DNA of 64,000 bases. It comes from Phytophthora hibernalis (taxonomy: Eukaryota; Oomycota; Peronosporomycetes; Peronosporales; Peronosporaceae). This document shows, piece after piece, positions 54,860 through 64,000 of this stretch. The stretch lies in assembly GCA_012656075.1 (NCBI GenBank), contig JAAKBF010000012.1, forward strand, positions 558,001-622,000. The letters run 5' to 3'. A model generated the notes under the pieces. It was not told the DNA's origin, searched no databases, and worked only from the letters and a program-made list of their open reading frames with translations. Positions within the stretch are counted from its first letter, which is position 1. Each line of letters begins with the position of its first letter. The translations under genes were made by a program, and so were the position numbers.

Positions 54860-56476
54860 AGAAAAACTGCAGATACTTCAGAACAAGACGCTGTACTGCG
54901 AGGCGCATCTCGTACAATGCAGGTGCTGGATGAAGAGGTCGTCAACATACACCGTGGCTTGATGTAACTACGGCGGCTCTCGACGTGCTTCGGCGCGGCG
55001 TTCAGGACGTTGCATCCGACCACTCGTGCAGCAAAGTCCATTGAGCTCGATCTGCATCGACGCAGCGTTCATAACGCTGCACTAAACCAAGTACGCTTAT
55101 GCTGTACTGCGAGGTGCACCTCGTTGTATACTACGATGCAGGGCTGGATGAAGTGGTCGTCAACTTCTTGCAAGCGACCGTGCGTCCCTATATTGGTCAA
55201 GAAAAACAATCGTTGGCAGATCTGCCCGTGGACGACTACAGCAACGACACGGACGGCGAAGACGTGCGCAAGAAGAAGAAGTACGAAGATCAGGGCCGCT
55301 GCACTTCCGCACTTCCGCACCCGCGCAGAATATGCCAACAAGATCCTACTCTTGGAAGATCTGCGCGACGTTTTCAACATAGAGATGCTGAGCGGGAAGT
55401 AATTTACAGTACGCGATCTTTTCCACAAGCAACACGTCATATAAGTACGGCTTGTGAACGGAAACGGCCTTATTCATTACTTCTTCTTTCTTATGTTCCT
55501 TCGTGCCTCATACTCATAAAGTTGGCTAACCGTATCCGACCCACTGGCACACCGTCCATCATTTATTCCCGTAGACCGGTTGCATACGTCACTTGTTTGG
55601 CCTTCATCACTTGATACATTGCATCAGCTCTCATCATCCGAACGAGCGTTCTCGATGAATTTCATGTCAGCGTCGATGGCGTGCATGCAGTCCGAGAACT
55701 CGCAGTAGCTCATGTGCGTGTGGATCGACGTCTCGTTCTTGGCGACGGCAGTCGACAGACGGAAAGCGTCCACGGCCCAGTTCAAGTCCTCGTCCTTCTT
55801 AGCAGGCTTCATAGGCATACCTTCTGAGCAGGCTTCATAGGCATACTCTCACGAAGGGCAGACTCGTCCATCTGGATCACGACGCACTAGACCGCCTCGA
55901 GGTCGGCAACCTCGTCACACGGGCACAGAGCAAGCTGGAAAGAGTTATCCTTGCGGCTGGTATCCTTACGGGAACGACCAGTTCAGGATGGTAACGGGGC
56001 CAGTGAGCAAACCCTTCACGGGCTTAGTCGTGAACGACTGAGCAACGACAAACTCACGGACCGTCATGTCAACGGGGCGCGCCAGGTCAGCAAACATGAT
56101 CGGCGGGCGAACGCAGCGCGATCCATAACTATGCACCCATCCTTTCTGCGTGAACGCAAAGCCATTCAGCTTCTCAGCGAAGTACTCAACCATGTCAGTA
56201 CGCTCAGGCTCACCGTGGACCAGGATGTCCATGCCCGAAGCCTCCTGAATGCCAATGTTGTATGCAATCTGCTCGTCAATCTTGCCACGGTAGTGGTCCA
56301 GCATAATGTCACCAGCCTTGAGACGCGATGTTGGTGGTAGGCAGCACCGTCAGGTCCTTCAGCTGCGTAGGGCGACGCTCAGCAAACGGTGTAGGACGCT
56401 TGAAGTCGGCCTCCGCCCTGCCAAGGCTGCGCGGCAGCCTTAGCAGGGTTCTTCTCGTAGTACACGGCGCAAGCCT
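54860..56476. repeat. Right arm of the 1.6-kb inverted duplication
   Basis: Inverse partner of 1-1608. The inner boundary at about 54860 coincides with loss of similarity to the left arm's junction with CRN-type sequence. Confidence 0.93.
55010..55458 (+). pseudogene. Unrecognised reading-frame remnant, right copy
   Basis: Same content as 1004-1452: QATVRPYIGQEKQSLADLPV and a lysine-rich stretch in one frame, KILLLEDLRDVFNIEMLSGK in another. Family not recognised. Confidence 0.35.
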
Positions 56477-56510
56477 TGTTGGCAGGGCTCCCGATTATTG
56501 TGGTAGAGAG
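55624..56510 (-). pseudogene. Cobalamin-independent methionine synthase remnant (right copy)
   Basis: It has the same blocks as the left copy (MDILVHGEPERTDMVEYFAE, GLLTGPVTILNWSF). Two local differences occur: a 26-28-bp tandem duplication around GCAGGCTTCATAGGCATAC (55800-55847), and the loss of an IDA repeat near 55670. On the outer side the frame extends to SPANKACAVYYEKNPAKAAA, so the parent fragment reached beyond the left window edge. The C-terminus is truncated as in the left copy. Not functional. Confidence 0.9.
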
Positions 56511-56675
56511 CGCTCATGCGAATAAGTAATTTATCAACAGCCATCACCACGAACAGTACGATATGCCACTACCAAGTGGCGCAAAATAAATAACTCCAGT
56601 ATTCATGTAAATGAAGAAGACGTGTTACTCAATAAAACTGCGCGTGCTCAAAACTTGAGCAACTCCCATAGACGT

Positions 56676-58330
56676 CTACATGCACTCATACACCGTGCGT
56701 GCATCCCAGTAGGCTCTGTTCACGCGCAAAAACAGAATCATCTCCAGCGTGTATGGACTTAGCGAATGACGTTCGTGCCCGAATGTAATGCGAGCCATAC
56801 TGAAAAACCGCTCAACCTTATTAGAGGTTGGCGGTATCAGCTGGAGCAATACGTACTCCGCCTCTCGCTGAGCACGGCGCCTCTTATGTTCGAGCTGCAT
56901 CACGAAGGACGTGGTTTCGATGTCCGACTCTGCCTCACTGTCCTCAACCACAAACGGCTCCAAAACCGCGGCTTCTGCTCGGGTGAGCCTGGCAGACTCC
57001 CCATCGAGCACTTTAGTGCAGCCAATCTCGAAGTCTGGCGAGTGCACTACTCTGGATCGTGGTGCTGCATACATACAACAGTAAGAAAAGCATTAGCGGC
57101 TTGCACCAAAGGCAAAATCAGCACATTACATACCTAAATACTTAGTAAACGCAGGCTCGACCTCAATGAGCCCATCAAACCAAAGTCGGACGTCGAGAAT
57201 GGTAGTGCTCTCGCACTGCAGCGACTTGGTGACGCTCTCAATCCGCTTTAAGTCATCGAGGAGACGTCTCAGACGCTTCACGCCGCGCGGTGTCGGCAGC
57301 AGGTCGCACAGCTCTTCGTCGTCAGCGATGAAGTCGGCCTGGCGAAAGTACCGGTCGATCATGCAATAGGTTGAGCTCCATCGAGTGGCTTGATGAATCA
57401 CTGGTCGGAGCGTCGTTTTGGTCCTAACTCACAATTTCAATCCAAAATAAGAATACATAAATCCCCAAATAGCCAAATTTAGGTTACCTCAGTCTGGAGG
57501 CATGATTCAACGTGCGCAGCTTCCGCATCAGCGTTTGGAGCGTGTTCAGTTCGTCTTCATACAGCTGCAGGTGTTCTTGTACGGCGAGGTTGAGGCGGTG
57601 GCTAGCACACCCCACGAGTGGAATGTGCGTAATTGTAGCCAGCCTTCGGTTGACGGCACAGTTGTCGACCACTAAAAACAGGCAATCGTTCAGACTTTTC
57701 CCATGGTCACGAGTCAGCATAGTGTTCAAAAACGTGCGGTGCGCCTCTGCGGAGTGATCGTCCCCAACTTCGTTCAACAGAGGAGCCATAGCCAAGAGAG
57801 GGTAGTGGCCTACGCAATCAGTCTCATAGCATGCAAAAACAGCGAGAAAGTGTTCAGAGTCATGAGACCATCCATCCAACACCAGCCCAAACTGATCAAG
57901 CAGCTCTGCTTTTATCTTCTCCTCTACAGCCAGCGTGATCTTCTCCATTGCGGAGCGTAGAGATTCCGAGCAAATCGGCTCCAGTGACGTGTAACTATAA
58001 TAAGACAACAAAAGCAACGTTAAAAACTAGTAGACGAGACGTTAAATTAATCGCACATACCGTCGCGTCGTCGGCTTCTCACAGAAGTGAAGAGAGGTTG
58101 CTGGTAATGACCCAGTCCAGCCACCCGTGCATGTTCTTCGCCCCCGACGAATCCACGATGCCAGAGTAAGAGCACCCGTGTCAACCTCGCGAACAACTTG
58201 TTTGGTAGTCTGGGTGCTGGTCTCGGATGTGTGACGTCAGGTTAGAAAAGCCGGAGCGGGGGCCTGTCGGCGCACGGTGCCGCACCGACAGCGAAAGACC
58301 CCTTCGACTTCCTCATCGAAAGCGTCAAGA
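56676..58330 (-). pseudogene. hAT-family transposase gene, four exons, frameshifted
   Basis: Minus strand. A BED-type finger (FRCRCGTVRRQ ... H-x4-H, about 58290-58210) and HGWLDWVITSNL are followed by an intron ending TTATTATAG. The catalytic region is LVLDGWSHDSEHFLAVFACY, LVVDNCAVNRRLATITHIPL and GCASHRLNLAVQEH, then an intron at about 57485-57425, then TRWSSTYCMIDRYFRQADF. After a further intron (57130-57070) comes the hAT dimerisation end IPPTSNKVERFFSMARITFG. Domain order is intact; a frame change lies near 58090 and another near 58200. No terminal repeats were identified. The methionine synthase arm begins 165 bp beyond the 3' end. Confidence 0.83.
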
Positions 58331-59163
58331 ACCGCCGAGAAGTAGAAGGAAGAAATGGCAGAGTTTGATTAGGTAGTCGCCATTGGAAAGCGAAGTGAGA
58401 ATCTCTCTAAGACGCTCGCTAGGCACGGCAGTTTTGGAATCACTGGCTGCCGGTGGCTATCTTCTTGTAGAAGCTTACAATAAAATACTGGAGGTTTTGT
58501 TGAAAATTGAATATTTTATCTAATTTGGGATCCTCCAAAATAAGATATTTCCGCGATGGTATTGTATTTTGAGTAAATACATTTTTCGGGAGCCCTGCTT
58601 CTTGGCATCGTCGTCCTCACCGATCTAGCACCGTTACGCCACTCAACTCGACGATCACCCCAACGCAGCGCATTCTTCGTCGCAGTAACGCGAGTCAAAA
58701 CAATGCGTCAGCTTTACCTCATGGAAAGGCTCAAGCTAGATGATCTGAAGTACTTCAAACCTGCTCAAGACGTACTTGAATAAACCGAACGACTGCTAGC
58801 ACTTGAAGCTCAAACTGGATAATTCACAACAAATTTAATGCATTTTTCATATAAAATCCAGAGCTGCTTCGTGCACAGCACGGCTTAATTAACCGGACTG
58901 GACTTGTTAATCGCCCGGTACGTACCGCCTGCACTGTAGCACGATACATTTTTAAATGTTAAAACGATAGCAGTCGTCCAACACTACATTGGAGTCACCC
59001 TTAAGTACTAATACCGGTACCGTTCACAGTAACCAAAATCGGAAGATCACTTTTTCAGAGTGGTACACTGTACCGGTACGTAGGGTGTCCACTAAAAGCT
59101 GAGGAAGTGTATTCTTACGATATTTCCAAGTTCGGAATTTCACCGGTATTATACTAGTACTGT
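58331..59163. other. AT-rich spacer, no gene seen
   Basis: Contains scattered TACCGGTAC palindromic phrases (58990-59085). No coding frame. Confidence 0.45.
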
Positions 59164-59787
59164 ACACCTTTTACCAGACAAAATAGTTTTTTCAAGCAAA
59201 GTGGTGCGGGAAGGTTTTCCCCATCCCTCATAAGTGATTACGTAGGTATTTTCAACCAAAGTGGTTTTGTCGTAAATCGTTACTAAGCAAAGTGGTTTTC
59301 GTCCAACCGACGATTTAGAGGCAATCTCTCTGAGCCAAAATGAAAGCTTTAAGAACGATATAAGGGCATCTGAGGGTCTATCATGATCTCCCAGCAGTTG
59401 GCTACACTAATAAACCTGTTTTGGGTCAAAATGAGTACAGTGCTACCCTCGTTATGCGCACCTCGATAATTAAAAACCCTGTCAATCAGTTTAGAAATCA
59501 TCGTAACTTTAAACCAAAAAGCTGCATCTATATCTAATCCCTCTAAAATCACTTTGCTGAACCCACTGCGCATAACGAGGGGTAGCACTGTACTTTTTCT
59601 CTGTCTGGCAACCCCGCGGCCGAACGTGAGGTCCAGTCACACAGGGATAGGCGAACCATTTTGCTTGGTAAAAAATAATCAGAAAACCACTTTGGTTGAA
59701 AATACCTACATAATCACTTATGAGAGATGGGGAAAACCTTCCCGCACCACTTTGCTTGAAAAAACCATTTTGTCTGGTAAAAGGTGT
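59164..59787. mobile_element. Foldback element with two nested inverted repeats
   Basis: Outer arms 59164-59268 and 59683-59787 (105 bp) are inverse copies with few differences. Inner arms 59433-59461 and 59566-59593 (AGTACAGTGCTACCCTCGTT in the first) are inverse copies as well. No protein is encoded. It resembles a non-autonomous foldback or MITE; target duplications were not resolved. Confidence 0.8.
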
Positions 59788-60174
59788 AGTTGTGTGTTAC
59801 TCGAAGAAAAAATCATCCAAAATGTTTCTCGAACGGTCTGGATAAATCATCTGCTGCAGGTAAAATCCGATTATAAGTGATACCGGTATCATATCATAGA
59901 GGTGTGTTGTCCTAATCTTCTGCGGATGGGTCAACCGCCACAAATAAAATAATCATTGATCCGGTTATCAAATTTAGCAGGGTTTTAAAGCTTGTTTGTT
60001 GAAGTATCCAAATCGTATTACGAAAGGTATCAGACATGTAAGTATTCAGACCTCGTCTGGATATAAAATCCAGAGAATTTCGACAACAAAAGATTCGTTC
60101 TCAGAGAACGACCTCGGAAATCACAAAGTACACACGCAGAAGGTTCCACTGCACACTAGTGAAAGAAGGTGAAA

Positions 60175-60817
60175 ATGGCTGACGATGTGCCAATGGAGAG
60201 CTCAGAGAGCAGTCCAGCGCAGGTATTAATACGCCAGTCCCAGTGTCTCCATGTAGTGACCATAGTATATTAGTCTGCGTTGTGTCATGTGATCGCAGGA
60301 AACACTGGACCAGAAAGGGAAAGCGAAGGTGCTTGCCCAGTTCGTGAACGACGAGGTCTTCAGGCGCTTGCAGTCGGAACCTTTCACTTCAAACTACAAC
60401 GTTAAAGAGCGGAAGGAGGTTTTGTCTAACGAGGTGGCTGAAATGTATTACGAGGTGAAGAAATCCGATCATCTCAGTGGATCAGTTAGCTCGCTAATTG
60501 GGGCTTACTATTCAGTCGCTTTGGCTGATGGCCAAGTTGGTGATAGCAGACGTCAAGAAGAAAAGTTTGGAAGCGACCAGCTATGTGAAATTGACAAAAG
60601 ACGAGATGAAGCGGCTCGAGTTTGCGTTCACGAATACCGCGATGCGAGGGTCGAGTTCGAGAAATACTTGTGGACGTGCTGGAAACTGTACTGCGAGCAG
60701 AAAGAATCGTTCAAAGCACCGTATGTGGCGTTCGTTCAAAGTTCCGGGTTCGGGAAGAGTCGACTGCATCTGGAGAAAAAAATGTTTTATTTTACGGACG
60801 ATGGTTTGGCTGCATAA
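60175..60817 (+). pseudogene. CRN/RHS-type NTPase, 5' half with P-loop (copy 2)
   Basis: Exon 1 (60175-60222, MADDVPMESSESSPAQ) and exon 2 from 60299 are separated by a 76-nt intron with GT/AG borders. Exon 2 reads NDEVFRRLQSEPFTSNYNVK, SSLIGAYYSVALADGQVG, then VAFVQSSGFGKSRL, a Walker A-like P-loop. Right after it the sequence enters the 210-bp repeat (60785-60993), and the frame ends FTDDGLAA within it. This is the 5' half of a gene; the family's 3' parts (Walker B-like, nuclease) lie at 1610-2999 and 37620-39918, so the assignment to one gene type is inference from motif order. Confidence 0.7.
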
Positions 60818-60993
60818 TAGTAAGTGCAATACGACACGGCACAATAATAATTATTTTGCAATAAAAATAATATATTGTGCCAGCTTTGTTCTCACTCATT
60901 CGGCTCATTCGACACGAACGCATCTGCACTACACATATCGCGTTAGCGCGAAGGAAGGCACGCAATGCGAGGTTAGCGCCGTCCAAATGACCT
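60785..60993. repeat. 210-bp repeat, inverse copy at 35534-35750
   Basis: Nearly identical to the inverse of 35534-35750. It begins inside the frame of the truncated NTPase. Confidence 0.85.
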
Positions 60994-61556
60994 CGCTGAG
61001 GGGACAGAATCAGCATGGTCTACAAGAACAAACGTTGCCCACCGATGGAATCTTTGTCAGCAGTAGGTTCCTACTCTGTGTTGGGCTTTTGACTTAGTTT
61101 TACTATCTAACTTTTGGTTATGTTGTTTTTGGTAATGTATTGGGTATTATTACCCAATTTTTGTATTGATTTTATAGAAGAAGGGGCAATTATAAATATT
61201 GAGCCCACTATAATACTTATTATTGCCCAAAAAGTTATTTAATTCCGATCCCTGGTTTAGCTGAAACCTGAAGAACCTTGTGAAAATGAGAAATTATTGA
61301 CACAGCTGGCCTAGCTGTTCTTTTAAGTATCCTAACGAAAGACATCTCAGTCAATATCACTACGTTGTCCGATGATAGTAGGTGCAAATAACTTGATAGT
61401 CTAAAGCCGACAACCTATTTGCACTCACTACTTCCTTGGAATAGTAATTTAGATCGAGGTTGTGAGTTTTCAAACCGTGACATTCGTAAATAAAGCGTCA
61501 AGTCATGCTCAATTTGTCCGCTTTCAGTAAATCGACATCAAGCTAGAAGAAACGAG
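60994..61556. other. Spacer and duplicated membrane-gene promoter
   Basis: 60994-61260 shows nothing recognisable. 61261-61556 is the inverse of about 3289-3575 and leads to the gene start at 61557, so it likely carries the promoter of the membrane gene family. Confidence 0.55.
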
Positions 61557-62400
61557 ATGGCGGACAATTCACTGCGACAGAAGCGATGGGTGGAAGGAAC
61601 GACCGAAGATGTTCAGCAATATGAACCTGAAACAAACGGACCCCTGGAGATCTGCAATGACAACCAAAGACGCGAAAATTGGCACCAGGGTACTTCAGGT
61701 GTCAGCTATACGGACGATTGACGGGCCAAAGGAGATCTTTGATTCTGCCACGCATGAAACACATAATCTCTCCTCGCTATGTATCAAAGTCGAAGGAAAC
61801 TGAAAGTATGCATTTCCATAGCAGTGTGCGCTTCTATCTTTTTGGCGAACGCGACACTAAATCTCGTGATGGATACGACGAACCTGGACGAGGGATCCCT
61901 CTTGCGCTTTGTGGACGCCCTGCCACCACTGTTTTACGATCGGACTGTCGCTCGTTGGTTTATGCTACACTTTCGTCTTGATCGAGCTCATATTCACGGG
62001 AGCTCGCTTTCCAAGAGTTCTACCTTTCGAGACAGCGTAGAATACTTGATAGTTGGAAGAGAAAACTACCGGAAATGCACGAGATGGCTGGACCTCTCTC
62101 CGATACTCCTCGTCAACACTTGCTTCGACTTCTCACAGGGACAGCGTTGCTCACAAACGAATGGTAAGTATTCTCGTGCAGTTGCTGTTTTTTTCAACGA
62201 AATCTTGTCATGATACACTCATGAAGCTGGTTGATCTGGTGTTCTGGAGACAGAGACCCCAGTCCCCTTGGTGGTGATTTACAGAGTGGGCATTGTCTTC
62301 AATGCACTCTCGTGTGCATTGGCGATTTTTCTTCCACAAACGGAACTGTTCTAGCTGAAAATACTATTTATCTCGTGTACGGCACGTTTTGAAAAATTCG
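61557..62400 (+). pseudogene. Membrane-protein gene family, copy D (most complete)
   Basis: The start at 61557 gives MADNSLRQKRWVEGTTEDVQ, then LEICNDNQRRENWHQGTSGV up to a possible splice donor (GTGTCAGC) near 61700. A second part reads LKVCISIAVCASIFLANATL, a clear hydrophobic helix, LLRFVDALPPLFYDRTVARW, then LDLSPILLVNTCFDFSQGQR and CSQTNG before a GTAAGT donor at 62164. After an intron-like stretch come GIVFNALSCALAIFLPQTEL and a stop. The tail seen in other copies is missing. No known family is recognised; the layout suggests a small membrane protein, or the N-terminal half of a larger LRR-receptor-like gene. Confidence 0.5.
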
Positions 62401-62651
62401 CCAGATTGTGTACTTCTGCTGGGCTTGCCTGGTGGAAGTAACTTTTGTGCGGTTGGGTGAGGGTTCGGACTCGTTGCACTTCACGCAACTTGCCGAAGCC
62501 ATCGCTGAGCACCAGTCATTGATACTGTTGGACGGCAGAGCAAGAAGGCAGAACTGCAGAAGTCCCCGTTCAGTTTGCTCATTCCGCATTTTGCGTTCGC
62601 CTCATCAAACCTAGAAGTTCATCAGCTAGTTTACTCTTCAATTCCCTCGTC

Positions 62652-63067
62652 ATGGTTCGCCGCGCTACGCTCCGAGTCAACGGATACGTGTTCTTAATCC
62701 CTGAGTGTGTCGACGGTGTTACGGAGTACCCATTCTACGCGAAGGTTTAAGTAGTCTCGACGAACACCGTGACTGTTCAGTCTCTGGACTTGAAGGATCC
62801 CGTTACGTGCAACATCGACAATGCGACCGCCCGCACCTTAACGGTCTCGAAAGCCGAAGCAACACGTACGCGTCTGCGCCATCTTCTTCGCCAGGCCGCA
62901 TGAACTGAGTCCGCTGGTCGTTTCTGGCATGGCCAAGTAGTTGGTCTGGACGGCCGGCTGGCCTTACTGCAACTAGCCGATCGAGTGGTACTCGTTGACC
63001 CTTCTCGACAAACTCCCGTGGCCCCAGTGGTACCTCTGTTGCTCCTTCGTGTGCCACTCCACACCTA
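62652..63067 (+). pseudogene. Reading frame with three stops before a long open frame
   Basis: One frame starts MVRRATLRVNGYVFLIPECV and reads naturally (LDLKDPVTCNIDNATARTLT, LALLQLADRVVLVDPSRQTP) but holds a TAA near 62748, a TGA near 62900 and a TAG immediately before the ATG at 63068. It is probably a decayed retroelement frame; no family is recognised. Confidence 0.3.
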
Positions 63068-64000
63068 GATGACGAGCGATGATCTCACGGACTTGCAAAC
63101 CATCACGCTCGCCCGAATTCTGGACGGTAGTGCAGATGCCCTGGCCTCCAACGCCATACCGGCTATCCTGGACAGGCTTGTGAGACCGTCAGACATACCC
63201 AACGGCCAAATGTTTCGGCAGTGGATTGACCCTCGCACGGGTGAAACGTGCAGGTTTCAACTACTACACGCCGTGGACTGCGCCTACGTAGTAGATGGCA
63301 ACCAATCCGCTCCGACTGCCCTTCGCCCGTCGGTCGGTCCGTCATTCTGTCACGAACCGCATCAGTCGGACCAAGTCCCTGCTTCCGACGCTCCCCGCGA
63401 TCGCGACCCGTCGCCTTCCCGCAGTTTGACTTCGATAGGGCGTGCCGACAGCGTTATTTCGCTGTTTGTTCAAGAGGAGCCACGCATAACGACTCCAGTG
63501 GAGCCATCTCTACTACCCGTTCCGAGGCACACACCCCTCGCGTCAACCGTCCCCGAAACTGGCTCCAATTCGACTGGCGACAATCATGTCACCACCTTCT
63601 CGGCGCCCGTTGCAGCTGCGAGAAGCAGTGATTCGAGCCAAAGTCACCACCAGTCGCCATCGCTAGATGCGCGCATCATGGAACAGCTCCTGAGTCAGCC
63701 GGAGCTACTCGCTCGCTTCGTTCAAGTTATCTCGACGGCAAGATCAACGCGCCCAACTACCACGGTAACTGAGGCGGAGCCTTCCCGACGGACGTCCAAG
63801 TACACATTTACGCCAACGATTGTCCACGTCGCTGTCCACGAGGCCATCACAGCACCTGAACATCGAGGTAAGGATCCTTCTCTCTTTGTTGAAACGGTTG
63901 TTTATGTGGTAGCCGTGCGGTTCCAGCCTCACCCGGGAACTATCATTCGGCTATATGACTTTCAATTCGGCATATTCGGCCTGTCAATCCTACACTTCGT
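63068..64000 (+). CDS. Open reading frame running off the window, unknown
   Basis: From the ATG at 63068 the frame stays open to the last base (about 311 residues): MTSDDLTDLQTITLARILDG, IPNGQMFRQWIDPRTGETCR, VDCAYVVDGNQSAPT, then a Ser/Pro/Thr-rich stretch and MEQLLSQPELLARFVQVIST. A GTAAGG at about 63869 and an acceptor-like CCAG near 63927 could mark a 60-nt intron, although the frame is open either way. The composition (ordered start, disordered middle, helical part) would fit a retroelement gag or a host regulatory protein. No family is recognised; the gene continues outside the window. Confidence 0.5.

Overview
The window looks like genomic DNA of a plant-pathogenic oomycete, most likely Phytophthora or a close relative. 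Two genes start with the LFLAK header of Crinkler (CRN) proteins. Two genes carry near matches to the oomycete initiator plus flanking promoter element. Introns are short (about 60-90 nt, one of 176 nt), and the transposon classes are typical of that genus: Gypsy, Copia, MULE, hAT, pogo-like and Polinton-like. No prokaryotic, organellar, rRNA or tRNA signal was recognised.

Layout. 1-8.5 kb: one arm of a 1.6-kb inverted duplication holding a broken methionine synthase, then a CRN-type nuclease fragment, membrane/LRR gene fragments, a CRN gene (CRN1) and a virus-like (Polinton-type) fragment. 9.8-14.6 kb: a nearly complete MULE transposon with terminal inverted repeats, a target-site duplication, a frameshifted transposase and a 1.75-kb internal minisatellite. 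15-25.9 kb: a gene-dense island of ordinary single-copy genes: a three-repeat MYB regulator, a low-complexity zinc-binding protein, a membrane-anchored TKL-like kinase, and a C2 protein next to a CAP-Gly segment. 26.5-29 kb: a pogo-like element containing a nested 702-bp TA-flanked element. 29.9-35.2 kb: a rearranged Gypsy element without reverse transcriptase, then remnants of a multi-exon gene. 35.3-49.2 kb: a segment of duplicated CRN, membrane and LRR gene pieces around CRN2. 47.7-54.2 kb: a Copia element split into two opposed pieces, with a LINE-like remnant between. 54.9-58.3 kb: the second methionine synthase arm and a hAT element. 59-64 kb: a foldback element, the 5' half of a CRN-type NTPase, another membrane gene copy and an open reading frame running off the end.

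Two themes stand out. First, a pair of genes, a CRN/RHS-like P-loop NTPase-nuclease and a small multi-exon membrane protein, recurs as a convergent tail-to-tail unit in at least three places (1.6-3.6, 35.8-39.9 and 45.35-46.1 kb). Its two parts also lie near each other at 60.2-62.4 kb, and LRR fragments border several copies. Second, several otherwise well-preserved genes (MYB, kinase, C2/CAP-Gly, CRN2) are broken only by single-base shifts, mostly in short homopolymers. Assembly error is therefore a live alternative to gene decay there.
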